From positions 18,520,001-18,584,000 of the forward strand of contig JAWHQI010000004.1 of the NCBI GenBank assembly GCA_033032865.1: a DNA stretch of 64,000 nt, in the 5' to 3' direction. The position numbers and the translations under genes were made by a program. Positions 30,317-41,216 of the stretch are shown one piece after another. The notes under the pieces are model-generated. The model worked only from the letters and a program-made list of their open reading frames with translations, did no database searches and was not told the origin of the DNA. The stretch is from Dactylorhiza incarnata. Lineage: Eukaryota; Streptophyta; Magnoliopsida; Asparagales; Orchidaceae. Numbering within the stretch: the first letter of the stretch is position 1; each line of letters begins with the position of its first letter.

Positions 30317-31324
30317 GGACTGCTCCTTGTCGCTTACTAACTTCGCGACATAGCCAGGATTTCTCTTTTCTCCTCTGATGAACATGATTGCCAAACTTAT
30401 CATTTCCTGATAAGTTCTTGGCTCCCTTATATTTGCTTCAAATTTCAGGGGGGCCTCCCTCAAGCCATGAACTTCCATGATTTCCTTCTGGAAGCGGTCC
30501 ACGAAACGGGTCCACGCTTCGTCTTCCCACTGCCTTATGTCAAAAAGCGCCACCGGGCCACTTTTCCTCTTCCTCGAAGTAGAGAATCTCAGTAGAAATT
30601 CCCTGCACAGCTCAGCAAAACAACTGATCGACCTGGGGTGCAACCCATAAAACCACTCCCTTGCTTGTCCTTCGAAGGATGTTACAAGGAGTTTACACTT
30701 AGTTGCATCCGAGAGGGTCCTCAGAGCAATGGACGACTCGAAGGCTTGTAGATGAACTGTAGGATCGGTTTCTCCATTGAAAGCCGACAGACGAGGCTCT
30801 CTGAAATTATTCGGGGCTGGCTCCCCCCGGACTTCATCCACAAAAGGAGAAGTTTCTTCAATATCTTCATATAGAGGAGCAGAATAGTAAGCTGCCTGAG
30901 CTGCGGCTACTCGCGAACAAGCCGCCTGGTAGGAGGAGCGGACGGCGGCTTCTGGCGGGTAGGAATGATGAGCGGCAACCTCAGGCGGGTAGGAAAGGCG
31001 GGCAGCGCACTCTGGCAGATAGGAAAGGTGGGCAGCATGAGAAGCCGCCCCCTGGAAATCAAGAACTCGAGCCGGCATGCTGTGCGCGGCTTCTTGGTAG
31101 AAGTTTTGCCTGGCCGCAAAACCTTCTTGCAGTGGCTGGAAATTGGCGACTTGCGGAAGCTGGTAAGGAGGAGGAGGCGGAGGGACCAGAGTGACTGCCT
31201 GATTAACCGCGGTCTGCTGTAGAACTAACCGCTCAGTTAATAGTGCTAAAGCCTGAATGATTGCGTCAATACGCTGGTCAATTGCTTTCTGAGCCCGCTC
31301 GGGTTCTCGTTTCGATTGCTCCAA
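29321..31324 (-). CDS. Chimeric gag-aORF1 open frame (667 codons), by-product of a deletion
   Basis: This single open frame starts with gag of copy J (MEQSKREPERAQKAIDQ, capsid-like region to about residue 335: YVAKLVSDKEQSN) and continues in frame into aORF1 of copy H. The join lies at 30308-30316 (AATCCATCC on the minus strand), a 9-bp stretch that also occurs in intact aORF1 (13295-13303 of copy G) and closely resembles the gag sequence of copy B at the same point. Upstream, the true gag ATG at 31390 is separated by TAG at 31330-31328. It is most likely an accident of deletion with a retained frame. Whether it is expressed is unknown. Confidence 0.7.
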   Translation of the reverse strand: MEQSKREPERAQKAIDQRIDAIIQALALLTERLVLQQTAVNQAVTLVPPPPPPYQLPQVANFQPLQEGFAARQNFYQEAAHSMPARVLDFQGAASHAAHLSYLPECAARLSYPPEVAAHHSYPPEAAVRSSYQAACSRVAAAQAAYYSAPLYEDIEETSPFVDEVRGEPAPNNFREPRLSAFNGETDPTVHLQAFESSIALRTLSDATKCKLLVTSFEGQAREWFYGLHPRSISCFAELCREFLLRFSTSRKRKSGPVALFDIRQWEDEAWTRFVDRFQKEIMEVHGLREAPLKFEANIREPRTYQEMISLAIMFIRGEKRNPGYVAKLVSDKEQSNPSIEMAKTDSEAVIPKADGEDSFKIEISPSGVFHLEVRDEGGEMVDSPKATGQQAPVVNIEEGPVSPKQAGQESTKKRKRAETTADRLLNKVKSIKAKNRAASRKPGAGSLQGRSRDREVSEGVATPSPKSSNQVHTDAHSISVSGIIRDFESLKKQDDLLRTSSELQAADPPGKEAVLAEDATSIQETALAVDATRIEKAAPAPEDFVMTGLRLMQAKEEKVRDQLHRPPPPPPNLLLQGKGVADYRPVRFLKTRSRNKSRTLLLNPSPSFFPSAAQFSAAKRRQSERSWREQRRKIDSEQARRSIRTNFSRTAAACKRGEFLKRAVFF

Positions 31325-31390
31325 AGCCTACCACAGGGAATCTTCACTATGGTCTGAGCGGTCTCCCTGAGGGAACTGGCGGTCTGACAT
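30308..31390 (-). pseudogene. gag (5' part) of Tat copy J
   Basis: ATG at 31390 (MSDRQFPQGDRSDHSEDSLW) followed by TAG at 31330-31328, then open through the Pro-rich N-terminus and the capsid-like domain (FNGETDPTVHLQAFESSIALR, REWFYGLHPRSISCF, REPRTYQEMISLA). A short in-frame deletion after KEIMEV (about 30475) removes the residues that read QNVDPELYRVALI in copy H. The C-terminus, PR and half of RT are lost at the 30308-30316 junction. It follows 5' LTR L4 and the hairpin leader, and is most simply the gag of copy J, whose pol is at 12016-9595. Confidence 0.75.
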
Positions 31391-31439
31391 TGCGGCAAGG
31401 ATTTCACCGACAATCCACGATCTGAAGGTCACGTGTTTC

Positions 31440-31516
31440 TGTTGAATCTGAAATCGCACCTCCGAAGGAAATTGGAGGCTGCGGGCTATCGGTTACTCTT
31501 TGGTTGGAGAGAGTGA
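31440..31516 (-). repeat. LTR L4 (5' LTR of Tat copy J), U5 end
   Basis: The U5 end of a minus-strand LTR, including the TTCAACA terminus at 31446-31440 and the U5 hairpin. The rest of the LTR is at 41217-41991. The two pieces are separated by a Ty1/copia insertion with target duplication AGTGA (31512-31516 and 41217-41221). Confidence 0.92.
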
Positions 31517-32917
31517 TGTTGGAGCTTGTGTTCCACATATCTTAATTTGAGAATAACAAATCACACTATGTATTTGATCTTGCTTGTGTTTATAAGTGTG
31601 CATGTACTATTTTTAAATAACCCTATGTATAGGATGCTGTTTGCTGAGGATTCTCTGGAAGGAGCTAATGCCACGCGTTAGTTGTTAACGACCCGCGTTA
31701 ACTTCCATTGAGAAGAAAACCGCTGAGAATGAAGCTGCGTCCGACGAATGGAACCTGCGTTCGACGAATGAGGAGCTCCATTCGATGAAATTTCCTGCGC
31801 TCGATGAATTTACGCTCGACAAGCTGCGTTCGACGAACGACTATCTCCGTTCGACGAACTGAGTCTGCAGTCGACGAAATTCCCCGCGATCGACGAACTG
31901 AACTGCGCTCGACGCTTTGAAGATAACTGCGCTCGGCTTATTGCGTTCGACGAACTGAACTGCAGTCGATGATTTGGAGCGTTTGATGAATGGATCTGCG
32001 ATCGACGAATTGAAGTTAATTCCGTTCGACGAAGGCGCTTTCGATGAATTTTGTTTCGTTCGATGAAATTTTGATCTGCCACGATCCCGGCGTTTTGCAC
32101 GGTCTCAGCAACTGCCAGACACGATGCTTAACACTGGCGTTAACCCTAACGCCAGGCGTTAGCTCCCGTGTCTAGATAAAAGACCTAAGTTTGGTGTTCA
32201 AGTAAGCTTATCTGAAGCCTTCACTCTAATCTTTTAAGAGAGCATTTCATCCCCGAATTCAGAGAACTCACAACACCACCATTGAGGAACAAGAGTGAGA
32301 AGGAGATTTGCAACGGTCAATTTGAAGAAGGAAGCTCATTTCAACTCCTATGATGATCAAAGCGTGTCTTCAACATCTCCTTCAGCACTCTTCAATATAG
32401 GGAGTCATTTATTCTAATTTGTATCTTTATCTTTTCATTTACTTGTAACTGTAGTGAAATCGCCGCCTTGCGTGTGGCGACTAGGTCCTTGTGCGACTTA
32501 GGGGGTAATTCACCGCCTTGTGTGTGGCGACTAGGTCAAGGGTAGATCTATAGGGTGGCTAGAGGCCTTATCTGGGGATAGATAGGCTATAGCCAATCGG
32601 TCCTTGGGAGGACCGGTGAAGGAACAAAAAAGAGATCTTCAACTTGTCGCCTCAATTTCAAGCGTTATTGAAATATTATCTTTGTAATCATTTTGTGATA
32701 TATTAAATTCTTTCTTCTGTATATCTATTTTTCTGGATTTGTATTTCATTTGAAATTGTGCAAGTAAAATCTCTTTGTTTATTGCTGCCAAAATATTTTC
32801 TGGAGGGATAGCTCCAGGCTTTAACTATTCAACGCCAGGCGTTAGCATCAGTGCTAAAAAGTTTTCTATTTCTTTAAAATCTGTCAGTTTATTCCAAAAA
32901 CAGTAAACCCCTTATTT

Positions 32918-32950
<33 letters not shown>

Positions 32951-32973
32951 TAAGGGCGCCATCAGATCCAACA
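31517..32973 (+). repeat. 5' LTR of the Sirevirus element
   Basis: 1457 bp. It contains an array of ~14-bp units around the palindrome TTCGACGAA (31739-32075), two near-copies of a CGCCTTGYGTGTGGCGACTA block (about 32462 and 32512), and a run of ~28 C just before the end (about 32920-32948). By eye it differs from the 3' LTR at a few per cent of sites plus small indels, so the insertion is not very recent. No clear TATA box is identified. Confidence 0.92.
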
Positions 32974-32975
32974 CT

Positions 32976-32987
32976 TGGTATCAGAGC
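32976..32987 (+). promoter_or_regulatory. Primer-binding site (initiator Met-tRNA)
   Basis: TGGTATCAGAGC lies 2 nt after the 5' LTR end. It is the standard site complementary to the 3' end of plant initiator Met-tRNA that primes minus-strand synthesis in many copia elements. Confidence 0.92.
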
Positions 32988-33022
32988 AAGGTTATTCCAA
33001 AATAGTCTCACAACCGGGAATA

Positions 33023-34597
33023 ATGGCGCATCACGATAATGCCTTTTTGGAGGGTCAAAGGATAAGTAGACCTCCACTATTTACTGGAACTGATTATAAT
33101 TATTGGAAAACTACAATGCGTTGTTTTTTAACTGCTTTAGATAATGACGTTTGGGGTATGGTAGAACAAAGTTATTCTCCACCAACATTTGTTGTTGGAG
33201 AAGTCACTATAGAAAAACCTAGAGATAGATGAGATGACAATGATAAGTTGAGATGTAAGAATAACGCTAAAGCAATGAATGCGTTATTTTGTGCTTTGGA
33301 TAGAACGGAATTTAATAGAACTTGTGCTTGCGAAACAGCTTATGATATTTGGAATCTTTTAGAAATTACTCATGAAGGCACTTAGCAGGTGAAGGATTCA
33401 AAGCTCTTCCAACTTGAATCCGATTATGAGAAATTCCGGATGGAGACGGATGAAGATGTGGATTCTATGTACACAAGGTTCACCAAAATCGTCAACGACT
33501 CAAAAGTGCTTGGAAAGGTGTTCTCCAACGGCGACTTGGTGAGAAAAATTCTTAGGTCTCTCCCTCCAAAGTTCAATCCAAAGGTGACGGCTATCTCGGA
33601 GTCGCACGACTTGAAAAAGATCCAAATTGAGAGCCTTATTGGGAACCTCAAGACCCATGAGGTTGAACTCAAAATTCAACAACAAGAGTACAACTTGGAG
33701 CGAAAGAAGAAGAGCTTGGCCTTAAAGTCAAAGAAGGAGGCAAATGAAGATGATGATGAAGAGGACGAGGAGAGCCTTTTTGTGAAAAAGTTCAAAAGGT
33801 TGATGAAGAATCCGGAAAGGAGAAACACCTTCCGGAAATATTTTATCAAAAAGGGATCTTCATCAAAGAAAGAGAAAGGTAGCGACGAGGACGATGATGA
33901 ACGACCACCACCGGAGTGCTACCATTGTAGAAAGACCGGACATATTCAGAGCAAGTGCCCAAAATATCTGAAAGAGCGTAAAGAAAAAGGGCACAAGGGA
34001 AATGAGGAGAAGAATGTCCTAAAAGCGGCTACATGGGATGACTCCTCCTCCGAGGTTTCAAGCGGCTCACCCACTAGTGATGAAGAAGAGGCAAACATGT
34101 GCCTAATGGGAAAGAGTAACAAGATATCCGAAGATGAATGCAGTGTCCAAAGCGACACTGAGGTAACTCTCCCTACTTCTTATGATGAGTTATATATTGA
34201 ATATTTACAAACATGCAAATTTTTTGATAAAAGTTTAAAAGATATTGATATTCTAAATTATGAAAATAAAATTTTGTTAAAAGAAAATAAAAAATTATCT
34301 AAACAATTGGGGAAAGAAAAGGTATCTTGCCAAGAGTGCAATCACTCCTTGGGAAGAGTGAAAGAACTTGAAGAAGCTCTTTCTAAATCCCACTCCACTA
34401 TTGAACTTCTTACTAAGGAGAAGGGGGATTTGGAAAGAACTTTAAAAACCTCTCTTTCTCAAATAGAGGATGGGAAGAAGAGTTTTGCGAATCGGTGCGT
34501 TATGTTGGTAACGGAAAACACCGCTCTCAAAGCCCGTATTCATGATTTAAATTTGGCTATTAAAAATTCGGAGTTAGACAAAAATCTCTGGACATGA
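33023..34597 (+). pseudogene. gag of the Sirevirus element
   Basis: ATG at 33023 (MAHHDNAFLEGQRISRPPLF). The protein shows the copia gag N-terminus (FTGTDYNYWKTTMR), the central domain SMYTRFTKIVNDSKVLGK..LRSLPPKFNPKVTAI, and a CCHC zinc knuckle CYHCRKTGHIQSKC near 33920-33960, then a long Glu/Lys-rich coiled C-terminus. In-frame stops are TGA at 33230-33232 and TAG at 33383-33385. The frame changes near 34594, after which a second knuckle-like CAKCHLFGHTSNSC appears in the next frame. The product would be the nucleocapsid; the copy is dead. Confidence 0.88.
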
Positions 34598-36387
34598 TCT
34601 TGGCCAACCAATGCCATGGGGATGACAGATCAGGCCTTGGATATAGTTCTGGAAGCTATCGCCAGGCGTTAACTCCTAACGCCGGCGTTAGCCATAATTC
34701 CAGAAAAATTATTTCTGGTAATAATGATTTTAAATACTTAAATGTTACCTCATATTCTAGCAAGAGCTTACCCAAATCTTCAAAAAGGGTCTCATCCCCT
34801 TTTATAGCGTGTGCCAAATGTCATTTATTTGGACACACCTCAAACTCTTGTAAGAAAAAGGGTCGCAATACTATAAAGCAAATCTGGGTGACTAAGGTTT
34901 CCACCTATTCTATGGGAGGAACCTCTTGGGTATCCGGATCTTTACTCTCATCTCCTTTTTAGGTATGTTGGCAGGCTAAGGACAAAAAGGACGTGTGGTA
35001 TTTGGACTCGGGATGCTCCAAACACATGACGGGAAACAAAACAAAGTTCCTTAGCCTTGAGATGAAGAAAGGAGGGATGGTGACATTTGGTGACAACGAT
35101 AAAGGAAGGATCATGGGAATCGGTACAGTGGGTAACGATTCTTTCTCAATTTCAAATGTTTTATATGTAGATGGTTTAAAACATAATCTAATTTCAATTA
35201 GTCAATTATGTGATAAGGGTTTAAATGTATTATTTGAATCATCTACAAATCTTTGTAAAATTATAAATTCTAATACAAATGATGTCCTACTCACCGCACC
35301 TAGGATGCATAATGTTTATATGATTACTTTTAATGATCTTTCAAAAGCTTATTTAAAATGTTTTATTTCTAAAAATGAAGAATTAGAACTTTGGCATAGG
35401 CGCCTTGGTCATTCTAGCACCAAGCTTATTTTGAAATTATCAAAAGATAAATTAATTAAGGGATTACCTATGCTTAATGGAAATTTATCTTCTCTTTTTA
35501 CGCCTTGCCAAAAAGGAAAATTTTCAAAAAATTCTTTTAAGAGAAAAAATGTAATTTCTACCACTAGACCTCTTCAATTAATTCATATGGATTTATTTGG
35601 ACCGGTTAGCACTTCTAGTCTAGGAGGTAGAAAATATACGTTTGTAATAATTGATGATTTTTCTAGATTTTGTTGGACATTATTTATATCTTCTAAATCT
35701 GATGCATTCCTTGAATTTTCTACATTATGCATTCGTATTCAAAATGAACTTGATTTAAAGATTAAATGCATACGTTCGGATCATGGAGGAGAATTTGAAA
35801 ATGATAGATTTTCTTCTTTTTGTGATGATTTAGGAATTAAACATGAATTTTCCGCTCCTCGCACCCCACAACAAAATGGTGTAGTGGAGAGGAAAAATAG
35901 AACCCTTCAAGAGCTAGCACGCACTATGCTTTGTGAATATGGGTTGCCTAAATCATTTTGGGCCGAAGCGGTTAATATTTCATGTTATATCATTAATCGT
36001 GTCATGCTTCGTCCTGTTTTAAAATTGACACCTTATGAGCTTTACTTTAAAAGAAAACCTAATGTATCTTATTTTCATGTGTTTGGTTGTAAATGTTTCA
36101 TTTTAAACACTAAAGATACACTAGGAAAATTTGATGAAAAATGCGATGAGGGAATTTTCATTGGTTACTCTTCAACTAGCAAGGCTTATAGAATATATAA
36201 TAAAATAACTAAAGTAGTTGAAGAGTCTACACATGTAAGATTTGATGAGTTTGTTCCTTGTGTAGATTCTAATCATACAGGAAATGAAGACGAACCTATT
36301 TCCCCTTTGGAGCATGAGGATGATGAATCACTTGGAGAAAAGAAGAAGAAAAAGAAGAAGAATAAGAGGAGAAAGAAAATGAGATAA
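34594..36387 (+). pseudogene. Protease and integrase of the Sirevirus element
   Basis: One frame, broken by TAG at 34960-34962, encodes the copia protease start (WYLDSGCSKHMTG, near 34995-35035), the GAG-pre-integrase zinc region (LWHRRLGHSS..CQKGK) and the integrase core. The integrase motifs are HMDLFGPV with the first Asp near 35585, RSDHGGEFEND with the second near 35780, and QQNGVVERKNRTLQE with the Glu near 35890. All three acidic residues are present. A Lys-rich linker (36340-36380) is out of frame with the RT that follows. Order protease-integrase before RT is typical of Ty1/copia. Confidence 0.92.
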
Positions 36388-38066
36388 TTGAATATGTTCC
36401 TCCAAGCGTGTTGTAGTTCACTAAGGATCATCCAAAGGAGCTTGTGATAGGAGAACCATCAAAAGGGGTAAGTACTCGTTCTTCTTTACATGAGCCTTTT
36501 TCAAACCTTTGTTTTATATCCGAAATAGAACCAAAAAATGTTTCAACCGCTTTAAATGATGAATTTTGGTTTATAGCTATGAATGATGAATTAAATCAAT
36601 TTGAACGTAACGAGATTTGGAATTTAGTAGAGAGACCATCTAATCATCCCGTTATAGGAGTCAAATGGATTTTCAAAAATAAATTAGATGGTGACTCTAG
36701 GATAACAAGGAATAAAGCAAGACTTGTTGCACAAGGTTATTCACAAATCGAAGGGGTAGATTTTGATGAAACTTTTGCACCCGTTGCTCGCCTAGAATCA
36801 ATTAGAATATTTCTTGCATTTGCGAGTTTTAAAAGATTTAAATTATTTCAAATGGATGTTAAAAGTGCCTTTCTAAACGGGATTATAAAAGAAGAAGTTT
36901 ATGTAGAACAACCCCCCGGTTTTGTGAATGAAAGATTTCCTAATCATGTGTATAAGTTAGAAAAAGCGCTTTATGGATTAAAGCAAGCGCCACGTGCTTG
37001 GTATGACAGATTGACATTATTTTTGATAAAGCACGGTTATAAAATGGTAAGTGCGGATAATACACTCTTCATTAAGCATGTAGATAATGATTTGATTATA
37101 TTGCAAATTTATGTTGATGATATCATTTTTGGAGCCACTAATGAAGAGTTATGTAATGAAGTTATTTTAGTGATGAAAAATGAATTTGAAATGAGTTTGG
37201 TAGGAGAACTCACTTATTTTCTAGGATTTCAAATCTCACAAAAACAAGATGGTATATTTATTTGTCAAACTAAATATGTTCATGATATTCTTAAGAGATT
37301 TGGATTTGAAAACCTAAAGCAAGCCAATACTCCTTTGAGTGCATCACTAAAGTTAGGAAAAGATGAAGCCGGTATTTCAATAGATCAAACATTATATAGA
37401 GGAATGATAGGCTCATTGCTTTATTTAAGCGCATCTAGACCCGATATTATGTTTTCCATTTGCTTATGTGCTAGATTTCAAGCTAACTCAAAAGAATCAC
37501 ATTTAAAAGTGGTTAAACGTATTTTTAGATATCTAATCGGAACATCTAGATTAGGCTTATGGTATCCTCATAATAATAGTTTTATTCTACATGGTTTTTC
37601 TGATTCGGTCTATGCGGGATGTTCATTAGATCGTAAAAGCACTAGTGGCACGTGTCATTTTATAGGCCCTTCACTTATATCATGGTCAAGTATGAAACAA
37701 AATTCTGTTGCCCTCTCCACCACCGAGGCCGAATATATCGCACTAGGTAGTTGTTGTGCACAAGCATTATGGATGACCCAAACGTTAGCAGACTTTGGTG
37801 TTTATCTAAATAACATTGAATTATAGTGTGACAACAAGAGCGCTATAGATCTCACAAACAATCCCGTACATCATTCTAGATCTAAACATATAGATGTCCG
37901 ATATCATTTCATTAGAGATCATATTAAGAAAGAACATGTTAAAATTAGCTTTATAGGGACGGAATCACAACTTGCCAACATTTTTACCAAACCTCTACCC
38001 GATGCACGTTTTCACATGCTTAGGTTAGAATTAGGTGTCTTAGAAATGTCACTTCGAGCCTTATAA
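36388..38066 (+). pseudogene. Reverse transcriptase and RNase H of the Sirevirus element
   Basis: The frame from about 36444 carries [21 protein letters not shown], the [19 protein letters not shown] motif, [10 protein letters not shown], and the catalytic YVDD at 37110-37121. The RNase H has DRKSTSG and STTEAEYIA, with SKHIDVRYHFIRD and IFTKPLPDARF at the end. A TAG at 37824-37826 interrupts the RNase H, which otherwise runs to TAA at 38064-38066. A frameshift near 36380-36440 separates it from integrase. Confidence 0.92.
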
Positions 38067-39758
38067 AAAGCTATCAAATTATTTTATGTACTTTAATATT
38101 TAAAAAAAAAAATATTATCAATTAAAAATCAATAAAAATTTAAAAACTATGGGAAAACCACCAAAAACACGCTAAAAAGGCTATCATATCAACTCCATAA
38201 TGTCTGAAATTTCAAATGTATGAAGGCCTATTTATATTACAAATGTATCATAAATTTTTTTTTTCTAAAAATAAAAAATTGGTGTTCTTTCTCGGCGTTA
38301 AGAAGTTAACGTCTGGCGTTAGCTTCTATGCTCAGATTTTTTTGTGTGTGTTTTTACAACTGTGTTGGTATTTTGGTGTGTTTTCTTAATAACTTATAAA
38401 CAAAAGAAATTACTATAAGCTTAAATGTTGATTTCAAAGATGATTATATAGATATTGGTTCAAGATTATTTATAATGTTTAATTTAAACCTTCAAGTTTC
38501 ATTAAAAACATTGTTAATTAATAATCTTCAAATGTGCAAGGAGTTTGAGAATAGATAACATATGTCGAAATGCTTTTACATGCCTCTAAGTATGAGTAAA
38601 GTTTTTATCTTTGATAATGATTTTCTCACTTACACTTTTTGATTAATATACATGTGTTTTTAAATCTTATTTTACATGGTTGTGTAGCATAAGAAATTAT
38701 TTTGAATTTCATAAACAGTTTACCTACACAACATTGAATTCTTTCTTGAATTCTTTGTTTTTTCATGCACTTGTATTTAGAGAAATATGGTAAATAAAAT
38801 TCAAAACAAAATATAAACTATGTTTGCTAAACAAGTGAATTCGGAGTCCTTTGTCACTAAGTCTAAAAAGCAACAAATGAATGACAATGATAACTCCACC
38901 AAGCACTACTTGAATCTCCTGATAAGTCTTAATAAGCATTGTGAGGTTGAGCACCTTGGAAAGAATTGTAAAGTGTCTTGTGCAAACAAATTTTTTTACC
39001 ACCTCTCATTAAAAAAAAATTCTATAGTGCATTGAAATTTGTGAAAGTAAAGTTATTTTTTGTTTAATTCAATTTATGCTCTTACATTACATAGTTTCAT
39101 GTGGTTTAATTTCTACACTTGTATGTTTTATCAAAACACATTTATTGTACACATCATTATCAATTATAATACTTCCACTCATGAGAATTGGACTTAAAGC
39201 TTACCTACATTATTCTCTACAATCATAAGTATATGCACTAGATAGCAAAACATGATCTTTACAATGTTTATGATTTCTTGAAATGCAATTTATTTTACAT
39301 TGTAAACCTATCATCCATTGATATTATATATTCTTGCTTGCTAACTTTAAATATTCCAAATTTCAAATGTATTTGCAACTTGTGTATTTCAATTCAAAAC
39401 ATCTACTTATTTGATTTACAATGCTTATTATGTTTTGTTCTTACAAATTCTTAACGATGTTCAAATATTGCTTTCACGGTGTTCACTTTCAAAAAGTTAC
39501 AATTATCTCTACAGAGTGCACAAAAGAACAAATTCCTACTACTCATCCCTATCTTCTTTTGATTATAACAAAAGGGGGAGAAGAGACTAATTCCAAGAAA
39601 TAACTTAGAGAAATCTATTATTTAGGGGGAGTACATTATGACATGCATTCATGCAGGGGGAGTATTCACATAGGGGGAGTATGCATGATTATCACGCTTA
39701 TCATATAATATAAACACTACTCTATTTTTATTTCTTATTAGTGGATTTGTTATTATCA
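38067..39758. other. Long 3' non-coding region of the Sirevirus element
   Basis: About 1.7 kb, AT-rich, holding no supported gene. Some Sirevirus-lineage elements carry an envelope-like ORF here; only short unconvincing frames are present, so it is either degenerate or was never there. A GGCGTTA-type short motif shared with the LTR appears near 38290-38325. Confidence 0.7.
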
Positions 39759-39768
39759 AAAGGGGGAG
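39573..39768 (+). promoter_or_regulatory. Multiple polypurine tracts of the Sirevirus element
   Basis: Five identical octamers AGGGGGAG lie at 39573, 39624, 39655, 39672 and 39761. The last one, AAAAGGGGGAGAT, directly abuts the 3' LTR at 39771 and would prime plus-strand synthesis. Repeated tracts of this kind are a described hallmark of Sireviruses. Confidence 0.88.
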
Positions 39769-39770
39769 AT

Positions 39771-41216
39771 TGTTGGAGCTTGTGTTCCACATCTCTTAGT
39801 TTGAGAATAACAAATCAAACTATGTATTTGATCTTGCTTATGTTTATAAGTGTGCAGGTACTATTTTTAAATAACCATATGTACAGGATGCTGTTTGCTG
39901 AGGATTCTCTGGAAAGAGAGCTAACGCCCCGCGTTAACTTCCATTGAGAAGAAAGCCGCTGAGAAGGAAGCTGCGTCCGACGAATGGAACCTGCATTCGA
40001 TGAACGAGGAGCTCCGTTCGACGAAATTTCCTGCGCTCGATGAATTTGCGCTCGACAAGCTGCGTTCGATGAACGACTATCTCCGTTCGACGAACTGAGT
40101 CTGCGTTCGACGAAATTCCCCGCGCTCGACGAATTCCTGCGCTCGACGAACTGAACTACGCTCGATGCTTTGAAGATAACTGCGCTCGGCTTATTGCGTT
40201 CGACGAACTGAACTGCGGTCGACGATTTGGAGCATTCGACGAACGGATCTGCGATCGACGAATTGAAGTTAATTCCGTTCGACGAAGGCGGGTTCGACGA
40301 ATTTTGTTTCGTTCGACAAAATTTTGATCTGCCATGATCCCGACGTTTTTCACGGTCTCAGCAACTGCCAGACACGATGCTTAACGCTGGGTTAACCCTA
40401 ACGCCAAGAGTTAGCTCCCATGTCTAGGTAAAATACCTGAGTTCGGTGTTCAAGTAAACTTATCTGAAGCCTTCACTCCAATCTTTTGAGAGATCATTTC
40501 ATCCCCGAATTCAGAGAACTCCCAACACCACCATTGAGGAACAAGAGTGAGAAGGAGATTTGCAACGGTCAATTTGAAGAAGGACGCTCATTTCAACTCC
40601 TATGATGATCAAAGCATGTATTCAACACTCCTTCAACACTCTTCAATATAAGGAGTCATTTATTCTAATTTGTATCTTTATCTTTTCATTTACATGTAAC
40701 CGTAGTGAAATCGCCGCCTTGCGTGTGGCGACTAGGTCCTTGTGCGGCTTAGGGGGTAATTCGCCGCCTTGTGTGTGACGACTAGGTCAAGGGTAGATCT
40801 AGGGGGTGGCTAGAGGCCTTATCTGGGGATAGATAGGTTATAGCCAACCGGTCCTTGGGAGAAGGACCGGTGAAGGAACAATAAAGAGATCTTCAACTTG
40901 TTGCCTCAATTTCAAGCATTATTGAAATATTATCCTTGTAATCATTTTGTGATATATAAAATTCTTTCTTCTGTATATCTATTTTTCTGGATTTGTATTT
41001 CATTTGAAATTGTGCAAGTAAAATCTCTTTGTTTATTTCTGCCAAAATATTTTCTGGAGGGATAATGCCAGGCGTTAACTAGTCAACGCCAGGCGTTAGC
41101 ATCAGTGCTAAAAAGTTTTCTGTTTCTTTAAAATCTGTCAGTTTATTCCAAAAACAGTAAACTCCTTATTCACCCCCCCCCCCCCCCCCCCTCTAAGGGC
41201 GCCATCAGATCCAACA
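39771..41216 (+). repeat. 3' LTR of the Sirevirus element
   Basis: 1446 bp, TGTTGG...CCAACA, followed by target duplication AGTGA (41217-41221). It contains the same TTCGACGAA palindrome array (about 39970-40325), in several places better preserved than in the 5' LTR, and a shorter poly-C run (about 41173-41191). Confidence 0.92.

Larger units (their letters stand above)
31517..41216 (+). mobile_element. Sirevirus-type Ty1/copia retrotransposon, complete but inactivated
   Basis: 9.7-kb element with two LTRs (1457 and 1446 bp) with ends TGTTGG/CCAACA, and a 5-bp target duplication AGTGA on both sides inside LTR L4. The primer-binding site TGGTATCAGAGC fits the 3' end of initiator Met-tRNA. 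The order gag, protease, integrase, RT, RNase H is that of Ty1/copia. Long LTRs, a long non-coding 3' region and five AGGGGGAG tracts before the 3' LTR match the known hallmarks of Sireviruses (multiple polypurine tracts, palindromic LTR motifs). Stops and frameshifts in gag and pol make it non-autonomous. Confidence 0.92.

Noticed and set aside
38067..39603. Envelope-like gene of the Sirevirus element
   Set aside because: Only disconnected frames under 80 codons with no signal peptide, membrane or coiled-coil pattern.
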